A stretch of DNA of 64,000 nt from Amoebidium appalachense (lineage: Eukaryota > Ichthyosporea): contig CAVNZM010000001.1 of assembly GCA_963693365.1 (NCBI GenBank), positions 6,944,001 to 7,008,000 of the forward strand, written 5' to 3'. The notes beneath the pieces are model-generated. The model had not been told where the DNA came from and did no database searches. It saw only the letters and a program-made list of their open reading frames with translations. Shown piece after piece: positions 1 to 30,374 of this stretch; the first letter of the stretch is position 1, and the number at the start of each line of letters is the position of its first letter. The translations under genes and the position numbers were made by a program.

Positions 1-66
1 GTTCTTTCCGTAAACACTTGATCTTTGCAGGGCATTTTCTTACCCCCCACACTCAACCACCCTCAG

Positions 67-3615
<3,549 letters not shown>

Positions 3616-3701
3616 GAGCTTTATGTCTTGATGGGCTGTCGCAGTAACGGCGTTCAGCAGTTAATGTGAGTGAGTGAGTGTGAATATGGCTAGACTATCA
3701 A

Positions 3702-3707
3702 AATAAA
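3702..3707 (+). terminator. AATAAA polyadenylation signal of the protease gene
   Basis: AATAAA lies about 90 bases after the protease stop codon in ordinary, non-repetitive sequence, a typical position for a 3' end. A second AATAAA at 3929-3934 could be an alternative. Confidence 0.5.
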
Positions 3708-4031
3708 AGTAATGCATAAGAGCACATCCCGTGACTCGGTGCCTAGTCTTTAGATAACTAATTGAGCAGCGTAATAGTTTGTGCACACCCTTTGTAAGTG
3801 AGCGCGCACGTTACACAGGGGGAAATGATAGCCGCTTAGCCTAGTAATACCCGATCGAACCCAGACGATAGCATAAGATGACATAATGATGCCTCGGTAG
3901 CATCAGTGTTGGCAATGTGTTCATTCGCAATAAAGCCTTATGAGCAATTGCCGCCTATTGATAGAAGCCCAGGCGCCATCATCTTCAAGCCCTGATTTCC
4001 CTGCAGGAGTGGCTTTTCACAAACTGTTACA

Positions 4032-4078
<47 letters not shown>

Positions 4079-4265
4079 AAAAAAAAAAAAAAACGCTTTA
4101 CACACTGGAGCACTGGCACACGCTTTGTGACCCACACACACACAAGCAAAAGCCTGGAAACTTTTTTGTCACCTGTTGAATTATGGCCTTTCCCTCTATC
4201 CCCTTCACTCCTCTCCTGTCTTCCCCTAGTCATCCTTTTGTTCCTATTTAAAAAAAAAAAAATAA

Positions 4266-4306
<41 letters not shown>

Positions 4307-4315
4307 TTTTTTTTT

Positions 4316-4346
<31 letters not shown>

Positions 4347-4600
4347 GGGGAAGGAAAAAGAAACTTGAAAAAAAAAAAAAAAAAAAGTGATCCAGCTGAG
4401 CCTCGGGTTGAGGACATTCCTTCAAATTCCCGACGACGTTCAAACTTTCAGGACATGCATGAATCCATCCACTCCAACCCCCTCCTTGTATTATGTCTCC
4501 CGACCATCCCCATCCACCCACCTTCACACACTTTGTGCCCCCGTTCCTAGACTTATAGGTTGCCCCAACTCAAGGTGAGAATCTGGCTGACTCCTCCCCC

Positions 4601-4636
<36 letters not shown>

Positions 4637-4702
4637 ACACACACACATACACACACACACGCAAACACCGTCCCTCTAACACTTGTAAGCCTGAAGTGCC
4701 CC

Positions 4703-4735
<33 letters not shown>

Positions 4736-4904
4736 AAAAAGGAAAAAAAACTTCCCTTCATGCACACCGTGCTTCCCCAATAACCAAATCGAGTATGGGT
4801 GTAACCGTTTTGGAATCCGTTGATTGGAGGGGGAGAGGGGGGGGGGGGGGGGGGGGGGATGCAAGAGATGGGGGAGGGGGGAAGGTGGGGGCCGGGGGCC
4901 ACGT

Positions 4905-4935
<31 letters not shown>

Positions 4936-5219
4936 GGGGGGGGGAGGGGGAGGGGGAGGGGGCTCTCCTGGAATAGGATAAGACGGATGCCTGACTCAGT
5001 CTGAATTGTTGCTGTTATTAAACCGTGACCACCACTTCTCCCATCTAACTAATAGCCTCTGGGCGGTGAGCAGCCGAAAGCCACATTTCTCGGATGTCTC
5101 TTACCAACGCAACGTCACCAATGTGGCTCGCCACCCCGCCCGCGCTAAAGTGGAGAAGTGGTGGTTGGTTTAATCATTACTCAGTCTGTCAGTGGAGGTT
5201 AACATTATTCTGGGGCTGG

Positions 5220-5286
5220 GGAGGGGGGGGGGGGGGGGGGGGGGGGGGCTGGGCGGGCGGGGGGGGGGGGGGGGGGAGGGGGGGAG

Positions 5287-5329
<43 letters not shown>

Positions 5330-5334
5330 GGGGA

Positions 5335-5394
<60 letters not shown>

Positions 5395-5483
5395 CTGTGT
5401 GTGAGTGTGAGTGAGAGAGAGATATATATAGAGGAAGGAGGGGGGGGGGGGGGGGGGGCAAGTTGGTCAGGATTGGGGTGCAA

Positions 5484-5551
<68 letters not shown>

Positions 5552-5556
5552 TGTTT

Positions 5557-5589
<33 letters not shown>

Positions 5590-5947
5590 CGGTGTATCAT
5601 CATATTCAATAGGGGTGTGTGTTTGAAATTCATGATTTGTGTGTACTCAATCTGTCACGGTGTGTGTGCACGACGGCGACAGCGTGCGTGCATGTGTGCA
5701 AGTGTCACAGTGTGTGCATGCGCATGTGTGTGTGTCTGTGTATCGCCCATGTGTGTACATGCATGAATTGTGCACGAATGCACACACACTGTACCGGATA
5801 GTTCATCCGAGTGAGCAGGCGCCGCACACACACACGTGTACAGCATGTACTCGCCGTGTGACACACACATACTATGTGACACACACACAAATACACACAC
5901 ACACACACACACACACGTGGCACACACACACTGACACACATGTACAT

Positions 5948-6013
<66 letters not shown>

Positions 6014-6015
6014 TA

Positions 6016-6055
<40 letters not shown>

Positions 6056-6061
6056 TGTTTG

Positions 6062-6100
<39 letters not shown>

Positions 6101-6304
6101 TTGTGTGTGTGTGTGTGTGTGTCACAGTGCGTATGCGTGTGGGTGTGTGTGGGTGTGGGTGTGTGCATGCGTGTGCATCACGGTGTGTGTGTATGTACAT
6201 GTCACCTTGTGCGTGTGCGTGCCACGCGTCAGTACTACTAACGTGTGCATGTGCCTCTATGTACCACGTGTGCATGTGTGCATGTGTGTAGTGGGTGTGT
6301 CTCA

Positions 6305-6395
<91 letters not shown>

Positions 6396-6441
6396 CATGT
6401 GTGTGTGTGTGCGTGCGTGTGTGTGTGTGTGTGTGTGTGTG
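5220..6441. repeat. Compound G-tract, (GA)n and (GT)n microsatellite field
   Basis: Successive blocks are a G tract (5220-5290), (GA)n about 5290-5392, a G tract near 5440, (GT)n 5491-5590, degenerate GT-rich DNA, a short CA block about 5880-5940, (GT)n 5950-6118 with single-base interruptions, and (GT)n 6306-6441. Long Cys/Val, Thr/His and Glu/Arg reading frames across it are repeat translations, not proteins. Confidence 0.95.
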
Positions 6442-6693
6442 TTAGGCATACTAATATAGCTAGGGGGGCCCTGGGGGAAGGGGGGGGGGGGGGGGGGGGG
6501 GGGGGGGTCAGTTAGATACGCATGCACTTATTAATTAGTTTAGTGATATCATTAGTCGGGCAGGTAGCACGACTCTGTTACTAGACGTGTCACACGTCCA
6601 AACCATGCGGCGCAAACCCTTTCCGAGATTACAAAGGAGCTTGTGCACGGAATTTGGAAATAGCGAAGTTGCCTCCCCCCCCCCCCCCCCCAG

Positions 6694-6732
<39 letters not shown>

Positions 6733-7093
6733 CCCCCCTCCCCCGGGCGTGGTCACCCTCCCGAGCCCCTCACTCTAGATCTCCCAGGCTGAGCCCCCCC
6801 CCCCCCCCCCCCCCTCCCTCTCCCCTCCCCCCCCCCCCCCCCCCCAATACACACACACACACACCCTTCCCTCCCCATCCTTCCCCACACCCCCCTCCGG
6901 GCCCCCCGGCCTCGCATGAGTCGGCTCCTCGGTCAGTTTCCAGAGCTTTCGAATTCCTACAAAGCCGTCGACCATGACTGTGTCTGTTGAAGTTCATGAA
7001 CAACAAACCTCGTGACCAATGTGCCAGGCGCCTCTGTATCACTCACAGTAGCAATGAGTCAGTGAAAACGTGGCCCCCCCTCAAAAAAAGGGC

Positions 7094-7128
<35 letters not shown>

Positions 7129-8362
7129 TGTGAAAGAAGCTGAAAGAACAACCAGGTGATCTCAGCAGTCAGCACGCAACGTCGGAGGCAGCAGCAGCAT
7201 CGTGCTATAAATGACCACCAATGAAAACGCGACGTTTTAGAGGTTACATTCCTCACATTCCGGATCCGTTGGGTGAGTATCGAACATGTTACCAAACAGA
7301 AGTGCAGTGCATATATACACCGTTTGTCCGTGCGTAATGATTATTGATACACTAGTCACAAAAACATATTTTGAGTGGCTATTCTATAAGAAGTTGAGGC
7401 CTGAAGACCAAGAAGTATCACGTACACAGCACGCGCTCTCTCACGCGCATAGGCCCTCCATCAGGGAAGAACGCAATGGAATGTGAGCACAAAGTAACCC
7501 TCCAATCACCGCGGACAGTTTCGGGACAATACTCGCTCACCCACCGGCCCTTGAGTCACAGCCCATCTCCCGTCTGACACTTCACATAGGCAGGCTTACC
7601 TTCCTAACCTAATAGAAATTTAAGATATGAATATACAATATGTAGGTCTATACTTTAATTTTTCCTTTTTTCAGCCTGGTCAACCGTTGAAAAAGTATAC
7701 GACGGATTAGCAAGGTAAGTACTACAGTAAGGACTACTGCATCCCAGTATGCATACCAACAGCGTTCCAGACATTCCATGGTTATCCGACTTGGAGGGAC
7801 ACACAGGGACTCACAAACACCGTTCGTAAAAGACCAGTTTGGCCAGTTTAGTGAGTTTGCGCTGCGAAAGTTTACACACACCGTTGCACAAGCGAAAACA
7901 ACTTGTTTAGGCTTATCCTTGTTTTCCTACAGAGGATCCTTGTTTATAGCCTGCAAGCAATTTCTCATAACCTATGCACACACGAGCCCACTTTTACTCG
8001 TTATGGGCTTAGAACTTATGCTCTTAGTACTGCACACTTCAAACCATAGCGAAATTCAAAGCTATTCAAACCCGAACGAAAACACTTTTTTAGAACGTCG
8101 CCTTTTCCTCACCGTCTTTATTAGCAGAGGAAAGGGAAACCTTTTCACAGCCAATAGGTTTCGGCATCTGGACACCGCGACGCTTCTTACTTGTGAACGT
8201 CAACATGGTTTCATGCCGCGTCCAGCTGCTGCATCGTTTCATTCTTCTAGATAACGTGCTCCTGGCGCCTTGAACAAATGATTGACTTGTAAGGTTTATA
8301 CACGCGCATACGCACAGAATCACACGCACAGGTACACAGGCACACGTACGTGGCACACCACC

Positions 8363-19832
<11,470 letters not shown>

Positions 19833-20042
19833 CACCACATACGTATACGTGCTCGGTTGTTAAGAGTAAAGGAATACCGTTTTTTTTGGTAAGGAAATAG
19901 CCTACGGGGTTTCCTTTTTTTTATTTAAAGAAATAGCCTACGGTTTTTCTTAAGGTCATGCATGCACAAGATTGATTTTACACACACACATGTGCGCATG
20001 CGTATTCGCAAGCACACACGCGCGCGCGCACACACACACAAA

Positions 20043-20119
<77 letters not shown>

Positions 20120-21556
20120 CTCTTTTGTACAGACAAGCACTTGCGCAGACACACATTATATGCATACACGTGTTCCACCCTATTCAGGTCATTTGAGTTC
20201 CTTCAAGGTGTTCTCGTAAATAGCTTTAGGCAATGCAGTTGTGCATTTGTACAGATCTATCACCACCCCACACACGGCATAGATGTTAGCCTGCTTTAAA
20301 TAGATTCTTTGATTGGGACTTTTAAAGTACAAACCGACAATGGAGCGCTTTTGGCCGGGAATGTTTTTAACGTACCTTTTGGAGCATTGTATATGTATGG
20401 ATTGTGTATTTTGTCATGGTCGATTGGGCCAATCAAATGCGCAGGATTGCAATATTACGATCAAATCGCAGTGGCAGCCTGTGGCCTGACCCCCCCCCAG
20501 TAAATGCATATGTACTGTGACATTCTCAAGGCACCAATCAATGCAAACACATCCTCAGAGGGGTTAATTTTAAGGGGTCTCTTTCAGGTGTTCGGGCCTG
20601 GGCCAGACCCGAATGGGATGTATGCAACATGATTGGCTTGGTGGACATCAAACAGGATTTGGCACGACTCAAAGACCAACTTGAAGGGGTGAAATTTGGC
20701 TAAAAAGAAACCTCCTTCACTTAAAGGTCTAGGCAAGACTTTGAGGTTAAACTCATTTGGATGCTGCAAGATGACGTCATCGTGACATACACCATTATAG
20801 TGCAGGCGTCACCCGGTTTCGGTCGACGGCTCGCGGCTGGTCGAGGGCCCAAGGCCGATGAAATGGGCGCACTGATTGGTTCTTTTTGCCGATATTTGCA
20901 TGAGATAACCATTTTTGGTTAGCTCCATATTAGGTGAAATATGGAATTCTATGGATGCCGTTGAACTCGCCAGAAGCTTCATGCCCCGATGATATATAGT
21001 CGATCAATATAATGCCCAAAAAGCTTGCAATGATGAGTCATGATGCACGTGTTTGTGTGTGTGTGTGTGTGTACGTGTTGATCACGCGCATGCACATGCG
21101 CACAGTGGTCAGAACAGCTGCAGCTGCCGCTAACCGAGTGACACTGTACGCTGCAGCTGACCACATGTATGAATGCGAACGTTAAACAATTGCCGTCGTC
21201 AGAGCACCAAAAATAGTAGATCATGTCCTGCAGTATGATAGTCACTCTGAGTGCTGTCTCCCTGCGGCTCTCTAACATACCGCGTATATTCCCGCGATAG
21301 TAGGGCCGGGTCCGGCCATGACCACTTAAAAATTTATACGTAAGCCAGCGGGTACAAAGAAGGCTTGGGGACTATCATAGTCCTGCAGCGCTGCAGTATT
21401 TATAGTTTTAGAATTTGTGTGTGCGCCGGGTCGACAATGCATTTACTGTGGATGTGTGTGTGTGGTCTATGTATACAGTAACTATGTATTATATTGAGTG
21501 AGTGGCTATGTATGGGTGGGTGCACGGGTGCACGTGGGCTCCCGCCCGTGTGGGGG

Positions 21557-21587
<31 letters not shown>

Positions 21588-22509
21588 AGGGGGGGGTGGG
21601 GGGGGGGGAGGGGGAGGGTTCAAAGCCTTGGGTTTAAATACCTTGCACATGATCATGAGAGTTTCGCAGATCATTTATTGAGTTTGCCTTTACATTGTAT
21701 GGTGCTATCTCCCCCAATTCTCTGGAGATCTCCCTGTATGCTTGCTCCATGAAGAAAGCGGAGAAAATTGGGCGTTAATTATAAGATTAATGCTGTGATG
21801 ACCTTAACAGAGAACTCAATTGGCCAATCACCCCACTTGGCGATCGCCGGGACGCCGATATCACCCAGTGTGATGATTTGTTTGCCTAACCCGGTATTGC
21901 CTTTTTTAGGCATTGCCATACAAAATGCTTCATGAAAAATGTCTGCTTAGTCTCTAATAGCCAGTTTAAGAGCACACATCTAGCGGTCTTTAGGTGTAAT
22001 AAACCAACAGCTGTTTAAAAAAGTTAGCTGACACATGCAACTAAACAACAAATCACGGCCCACGTTTACAGGTCGTGCATACGCGTAACAGGTACAACAA
22101 ATTAGATTAGCGCATAAATTATAAAAGTCCGACTCGAAGCATCGAAACATTAACGGTACACCCTAGCACCCTAATTTATCAGTCGCCGATTCGAATACTT
22201 TTCATGCTGTAATCCCAATTGATAATCCTTCGGTACTCAGCTTGCTCTGACGCCACCTAAAAATAACCAATTCATGCATACTAAAACATACTAAAACGAA
22301 AAAGAAAAACACCCTTGCTTTATCCATACATCCAAACCTCCCCAGAAATCAACCAAGACCCCCCCCCCAAACCCTCGTATGTTGCACAAGTTTCCATCAG
22401 TACCCCACCAATGCAGTACCGATTTTCACATGTTCGTGTAATACATGCAAAGTAAAGGCAAAAACAGGCCTCCACCGCCACCACCCAGCCGGTCACCAGA
22501 TGGGAGTCG
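19833..22509. other. Intergenic region between divergently oriented gene blocks, no gene seen
   Basis: The region lies between the 3' ends of the plus-strand membrane-protein gene and the minus-strand PAS gene, so it is a convergent 3'-3' spacer. It holds a (CA)n block (about 20030-20118), a short GT block (about 21053-21072), a G tract (21559-21620) and otherwise ordinary AT-balanced DNA. Short open frames such as 20309-20503 have no features of protein. The switch of C-rich to G-rich plus-strand tracts falls here. Confidence 0.65.
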
Positions 22510-23941
22510 CTAATATCCAACCTGGAATTTCACCGTTGCGCCCTGCAGCAAGGGAGAAAAAAAAAGAAGAAAAAGAGCAAAGAGGGGGAAAAAAGGAGAG
22601 AAGAAGGAAAAGGGAAGAAAAACAGGGGGTTAGAATATGTTTTTTTTTTTTTTTTTTTAACTGTCCAGACATCAAACAACAGGGCAAGTAAACATGTGCA
22701 CAAGAGAGGGCAAACTTGCCAGGGACACACAGTGCCACCTATAAGACACAACCATGGTAAGGACCACATCACACAGTAAGACGAGGCATGGAAGATGGAG
22801 GGAGTATAGTTTGGGGGCACTTAGCCCCACTTGGGGGCCTGAGAACGGGAAGGGGAGGGGGGGGGGGGGAGGGGGGGGGGGGGGGGGGAATGCGGAACAC
22901 AGTACCGAAATACACATACACGATGAGAAGCATGGTGCAGGACACATGCAAAGGCAAACATTCAAGTATGCAACATCAGCAACGCGCACAGTATGAGTCA
23001 TAAGCAGACAAGAGCCCATGGGGGGGGGGGGGGGGGGGGGGGGAGACCAACTTGTTGCCCTGCTGAAAGCGCACTTCATTCTGCCTTGCAGCCGTTGCCC
23101 CAGAAAGGCTATTCAACAGCACTTGTGATTGGTCGGGAGACTTGTCGACTGCCTGCTTCATGATCTCCAGCAGATACTCCACGTCGGGATCTTGCAGGCC
23201 AATCGGATTGCCTGGTGCCTGGCCAAATAACCTATTTTGGTTATTCATGCCTGTGCCGCTGGTACTCGTGGTTGCATGCGTAGCCATGCTGGGAGTGGAG
23301 CCTACGGACCCATTGCTTGGCGTATTCTGCATGGGCTCGTTATGACCGGAATTCGGGCTGTTCGAGTCTGAAATTCCGAAATTCAGACCCATTGCACCAC
23401 CCGAGGCCATCAACTCTGCCATCAGTGCGATGTCGAGTTCCGCCTCGGCCGAAACTCCGATACTTCCAATATTCGGAATTCCCGAAGGGAGAATGCCATT
23501 ATTAAACAGATTCCCCGTGTTTGATTTACCTCCCGAGCTGTACACTGACAGTGAGGCACTTTCCGTGTCGCTTGTGGCAACAGACGCATTCGGGTTTCTC
23601 GGTGCCGAATTTCGGTTATTTTGCATAAATCCTGACGGAACAGCGCTCGTTCCTCCCATGAAAAGGTTCGCGTTATCATCCACCATTTGACCGGAAGGAT
23701 TTGTCCCAAATATGTTATTAACGTCAGGGAACATGGTTTGGGGGGGTTGATTTGCAGTATTCGGCCTGGGGAGGAAATCCTGGTGCCGATATCGGAAAGT
23801 GTTTGCGTTCGAATTGCTGAAAATTGAGTTGGATCCCCCCGAGGTGCTGAAGTCTGAGGAGAGGCCGTCGGGGGATTGGTTGATGCTGTCGGCAAATTGC
23901 TGGGTGGTGGAAGGCCCGTCTTGGGTCATGGCATCCAAGCC

Positions 23942-24032
<91 letters not shown>

Positions 24033-24229
24033 GCCGTGTCAGCCCCTGCACAAATCCCAGGACCCCCCCCCCCCCCCCCCCACAAAATCTCTCGGTCGGG
24101 GAAAGACCACAGGAGGAAAACAGCGTGGAGGCTATGTCATCACATACAGAACCAAGCATGTGAGTCAGAATTACAAAATATGAAAGGCAGAGAAAAAGGT
24201 CCATCGTCAGCAGCTGCTTTTTTTTTGGG

Positions 24230-24290
<61 letters not shown>

Positions 24291-24917
24291 TTTGTTTGGG
24301 GGGTGGGTGGGTTGGTGGAGGGGGAGGGAGGGAGGGAGGGAAGGAGGGAGGGAGAAGAAAACACCACACACTATGAAGCACAAATCCATGACGGACGCGA
24401 ACCATCCAAAAGTCCAAAAAAAGAACACACAAGGTGTATACAAGCAACATATATCCCTATCTCCGTGATAGGGGGTAGAGAAAGTTGGAGGGGGGAGGGA
24501 GGTCTTACATGACAATGCTGTAAATATCCCCCTCAGGAACCGCAATTGCTCTCAAAACACTGAACAAATCAGGGGGTTGACCAAAGGTGCGTTCATTGTG
24601 GGGCAAAATCTCCTTCGGCATTTCTTTGCGCTGGTTGGCTGATTGTGGTTGCATGTTTGCAGCAATCGAATTGCCCGACGAATAGCCTACTTCGGAAGTA
24701 GCACCCGGAATAGGACGGGTAAGAATTCTGGAGCTGAAGTCGACATTTTCAACTGGGCCGGATTGATTTACAAAACCAGACCGCGAATCAACCAATGATT
24801 GAGCTGGGATCTGGGCCGATTGCATCAATCGCTGGTTTTGATTGGGTTGAGCTGAGAACGGGAGAGCTCGTGCCGAGTTTAGTTGGTTGCTCGATTGAAG
24901 CTCTCTCACACGGTCCG

Positions 24918-24963
<46 letters not shown>

Positions 24964-25294
24964 GTGTGGCATATCAGTTAGCAGTTAGCAGCAGCAAAAC
25001 CATGACGTTTGAATCTGACTAATATCACAGCAAGAGTTCATACGGTCAGGTGAGACACCCACAACCTTCCACACACACACACGCACACACACACACACAC
25101 ACACACGAGCACAAGATGTAGACACAGTCCCTTTGCCTACCAACCGCGACCACCAACCGCGAACACACTGCCATTCACCATCCGTACACAGCAACAACAA
25201 CATGCACACACATACGAGCACACAGACATGCACACACACGTACACCTACACATCTGCACACGTGTACACGTGTACATGCACACACGCACACACG

Positions 25295-25331
<37 letters not shown>

Positions 25332-25458
25332 GCACGCACGCACACACCCACACACACGCACACACGCACACACACACACACACAACCGTAGACACACACA
25401 CACACACAACCGTACACACGCACACACAACCGTCCACACACACACACACACGTACACA

Positions 25459-25501
<43 letters not shown>

Positions 25502-25643
25502 ACGGTAGTGGAAGGTCAGCAGCCTGCTGTGCTCCATCATGATGTGTCTCGTATCTATCTCCTCCGCCTGCTGTATCAACTGCTCAAACTCACGCCTGCA
25601 ACCAAACAAAAGGAAATGTCACTACCCAAAAGATAACATTTGC

Positions 25644-25684
<41 letters not shown>

Positions 25685-25714
25685 AAAAAAAAACCTCCTC
25701 TCTTCTCTCCCTCC

Positions 25715-25753
<39 letters not shown>

Positions 25754-26319
25754 TGTGTGTTGAGGGGCTTTCAACCACCTAGAAGCATTTTGTCAAATTC
25801 TACCCAGCTTCCCTACTTCCCTCCCCATATGCCCATTCGCACTTACCCCCCCCCCCCCCCCCCCCCATCCCCCTCCCTCCCGGCAAACGAACACGCACGC
25901 AAAGAAGAATGGCAAAAATCAAACCAACACCCATACCATACATACACACACGCACCTGCCCTGCAATGATAGTTCAGTGCACCTCTGGACCAGCTCATCC
26001 ATGTCGTCATAGTAGATGGGCTGATAGGGTAGCACCCTGCCCAAGTATGGTGACAGTCAGTGAGCGTGGTGGGGTGTGGTGGGGAGGTGAAGGTGCAGGG
26101 GGAGGGGGTGGGGAGGGGGGTGAGAGCGAGTGAGAGAGAGCGAGAGCGAGAGATTGAGAGAGAGAGAGAGAATGAGAGGGGGTGGTGGATAGATAGATAC
26201 CCTTTTACGAACACGAGGACAAAACCACCAAGACAAGAAGAGAATCACATCCGTGTATCATGTGTGTGTGTGTGTGTGTGTGCGCGCACGCGCGCGTGCG
26301 AGTATGTGAGTATGTGTGA

Positions 26320-26370
<51 letters not shown>

Positions 26371-27045
26371 CATGTGTTTGGGGGGTGGGGAGGGGGGAGG
26401 GCTGTTGTTATTACCTGTTCTCGTTAGCCATCGAGTCCATGGGCTCTGTGCTCATGTTGTCCGTGTGCACACCCTCGGTGATTGTGTACTCCACCTTGCC
26501 CGTATTACGATTGATGCAGGGGTAGATTGTGTTTTCCGTCATCACCCATGACCCATGGCGAGAGAACAGACGATTGTTCATGACTCCAACCTTCTTGTCC
26601 ACTACAGCAGCCCTGTTCCCGCCAACCACAAAACAGCAAGTTAGTGTGCATCCTTACATTCGATGCATCCAAACCCATCCCTTCAGCCCCCCCCCCCCCC
26701 CCCCCCCTTCTCTCCCTCCCTCTTCCCCCGCCCCTCCCCCTCCTTCCACACACACACACACACCCTTGCCCCCCCTCCCGTCCCCCATCATCCCTCATCC
26801 ACCCCCCGCCTTGCACACGCAAACTCATAAACACACACAGGCACAAGACATCAGCATAGCACAACCACCAAACACCAAAAAACCCATCTCACTCCCTATG
26901 ACACCTTCCTAACAAATATCCACATCACATGCACATGTGCGATCATATATAATAACTAACATAAGGAAAAACTAGGAGGCCAGACGGGGGACAGGTGGAA
27001 CGGAGGAAGGCAGGGAGGATGGGAGGAAGGGAGGAAGGGAAGGGT

Positions 27046-27089
<44 letters not shown>

Positions 27090-27226
27090 CTTTTTTTTTT
27101 TTTTTTTTTTTTGGGGGGGGGGGGGGGGCTCACTTGTGTATTTCGACGAGAGCAGCAATGTCGTCTGGGTGGACAAAGACAAAAGGCATGACTGTGGTCA
27201 TGTACATGGCTGGATAGCCACACACG

Positions 27227-27290
<64 letters not shown>

Positions 27291-27680
27291 GCGCGCGCGC
27301 ATACATGCGTGTGTTCAATCGGCGAAGAGGTAATCGGCGAAGAGGGGCTCGGGATGGGGGGAATGGGTTCGGGGGAAAGGGGGAGAGGGGAGGGGTTAGA
27401 GAGTGTTCGTAGTGCCAAACAAAAGAGGCAAAACGTGCGACAGCATGGAAGATAAGCTTATATCAAGAGCACGCTTCTTCTTTTTTCTGCTTCGTTTTTC
27501 CCCACAGTGCGAAGTCCACATTCACGACGGACCACACAGGAGGAAGGTGGAAGGAAGGGGGTTGTTGTTGTTGTTTTGCTGTCACAGTTAAAGCTAAAAG
27601 ACAAGAAGAGGGCAGTGCAACCCCACACGTAACAACATGCACACACGAGCACAAACACAGCATGAAGTTTTTTTTTTTTT

Positions 27681-27711
<31 letters not shown>

Positions 27712-27863
27712 GGAGGACTCGGCACGGGGGGGACTCGGCACGCAGTGCAGAGTTGAAAACTCCCTTCAAGTAACACATCCCCAGTGTAACAAAAACAACG
27801 GCACGTGCGCACACCCACCGACCTGTTGCCACCCCCCCCCCCCCCCCCCCCCTCTTCCCCCGT

Positions 27864-27904
<41 letters not shown>

Positions 27905-28544
27905 ACCCGCCCGTCCGTCCGCTGCCCCCGCCCACCCACCCATGCACACATGCTCACACGCACACCCGCACAACATATAGTTTTTGCACGTACTATCCAT
28001 GGCGTTGCCGGACCAAACTACGACCGCATTGATAGCCACATGGTTCAGTGACCAGGCCTTGTAGTAGCGAGCTGGCGTGCCGTTGCCCATGGCTAGGAGC
28101 TTGAGCCCTGAAATGGAAAGAAATTTAGCAGAGGGGGAGAGAAAAAATACATTTCTTCTGGCTAGAAAATAAAATATACTGTCGCCCAAAAAAGGAGATG
28201 GGGAAAAAAATGCATGCTCGTTGTCCAACATTTACTGGAATCTTTTGCCCAAGGAAGGAGAGGCAAGGGGGGGAGGGGGGAGGGGGGAGGGGGAAGGGAA
28301 GAGAGATAGAGAGAATAGGCTCCTTCTGCCTTCCATGCCTGGTGGTGTGTGAGGGAGAATTCCTAATAGTGGCTATCTGTATTATTCTTCTTGTGCGTGT
28401 GTTTGTGCTGTATCTAGGCTAACAAGTCCACGTGTGTGTGCGTGTTTGTGCTTGTGTGTTTGTGTGTGTGGGCATGTGCATGGGTGTGCAGTGATTTACT
28501 AGGTTTTTCTTGTGATCGGTGCATTCAAATGCTCGAATGTGTGT

Positions 28545-28580
<36 letters not shown>

Positions 28581-28665
28581 ATGCGCGCATGTGTGTGTGT
28601 GTGTGTGTGTAGGTGCGCGGGTGTGTGTGTTCGTGCATGCATGCGCACATGTACCCGGGGGCCTG

Positions 28666-28704
<39 letters not shown>

Positions 28705-29009
28705 GGGCAATGATACCCATGTTGTTTGTAGGGCCAGCATATCTTCCAGAGAAGATCATCAGCCTCTGGTTGTTGAACACCACAGGGTGCACAAGAAAGT
28801 GGTACGACCGGAAACTCAGCCCCTATAATTAGCACAGCAGGTCAAAAATAGATCAGGCCGATATCATGTGACACCCACTTTTGTGTTTTGGCAAGTAGAG
28901 AACCTGTTGAACCCCCCCTCCCCCCCCCCCTACCCCCTCGCCCCCACCCCACCCCCACCCTAAACACTCATCATGGGGTGGGGGTGGGGCTGGTTTTTTT
29001 TTTTTTTTT

Positions 29010-29050
<41 letters not shown>

Positions 29051-29189
29051 CTTCAGAGTTCGGCAAACACGGAAGAGAAGATTGTAAAAAGGGGCAAGGG
29101 GAAAGAAGGAAAAAAAAAGAAAGAAAGAAAGAAAGGAAGTGTGCTCGCTCGCAGAGAACACTCGAACAGAACCCACCCTAAAAAAGGGG

Positions 29190-29221
<32 letters not shown>

Positions 29222-29629
29222 CTGCGAATGCGATACAGAGAACTAAACACACATTCAACGGCTTCGGGGAGGGCCCGGGGGAAGGGGGGGGGGGGGGGGG
29301 GGGGGGGAGTTTGAATGCGGAACACGGTACGAAGTACGCATACACGACGAGAAGCATGGTGCAGGACACATGCAAAGGCAAACATTCAAGTATGCAACAT
29401 CAGCCATGTGCACAGTATGCGTCATAAGCAGAGCCCATCCTCAGGGAGGACCCAAGTCATCAATTGCGTCTGAGTTTCGACCCCTTAGCCCGCGTATATA
29501 CGACGCTCCAACTCAGACAGCAGCATCAACTGAACTTGGGCGGGGGGGGGGGGGGGGGGGGGGGGGGACTCACCGCATCGCGAAGTCGAAGCCTTAAACG
29601 CCAGTCCGTTTTCTATAAGGTGAGTGTGC

Positions 29630-29703
<74 letters not shown>

Positions 29704-30325
29704 CGTGTGCGTGCACATTGTGTTTGTTAGTGAGAAGGCGTGGGTTCCAGTATGTTACTCACCACACAGCACACTTGTAGATGTTTGCGTGATTGGCACA
29801 GCAACAATACGTGCACAGGCACACACGTGCACATAACAGATATTCAAAGTCAACACAATATATGGTGTCTGCCGATTTGCACCAAGTCTGTCTCAGACTG
29901 ACCATACATTCGAATTTCATGACCACAATGAAAAGTGTTTTGATCTCCTAGGGCTGCGTCACTCAAAGAAGTAATCAACATGTGTAACTTGACGAAAAAA
30001 ACAAACAAATCCGGCTCGATCGGATTGGCCATATATAGTAGCAACCCATGAATTGCCACTACACAACTACGTACTGATCCACAGCCCGCCCACACTGACA
30101 CTATTCGAAGAGCGAGAGGTGCATTTCGTTTTTTTATCCTTTCTTCCTTTCTTTCTTTCTTTTCGTGTGTGTGTGTGTGCGTGGGTGCGTGCACACGTGC
30201 TTCGTGTGTAAGTATGTGCGCATGTATTTTTTTTTTTTTTTGGTGTCTGAGTGAGTGAGTGTGTGTGTTTTGGCGCCCGCGCGCGCGCGTGTGTGTGTAT
30301 TTGTCTGAGTGTGTGTGCGTGTTTT

Positions 30326-30374
<49 letters not shown>

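Larger units (their letters stand above)
3616..8362. other. Intergenic region, no supported gene
   Basis: After about 400 bases of ordinary 3' flanking sequence this stretch holds poly-C/poly-A blocks (4031-4093, 4258-4386, 4600-4660, 4700-4750), G-rich DNA (4830-4965), a long GA/GT microsatellite field (5220-6441) and C-rich tracts (6670-6900). The final part, about 6950-8350, is normal-complexity AT-balanced sequence. A 158-codon open frame at 7778-8254 has no recognisable domain and no matching exon neighbours, so I do not call it. The promoter of the downstream membrane-protein gene presumably lies near 8000-8360, but no distinctive element was seen. Confidence 0.6.

Noticed and set aside
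5655-6527. Thr/His-rich and Cys/Val-rich frames of up to 290 codons
   Set aside because: They are (CA)n and (GT)n microsatellites read in frame, with no non-repeat protein sequence.
7778-8254. 158-codon plus-strand open frame
   Set aside because: No domain, no signal or splice support, and composition like the surrounding intergenic DNA.
20309-20503. 64-codon plus-strand frame in the intergenic region
   Set aside because: No start context, domain or neighbours to support it.
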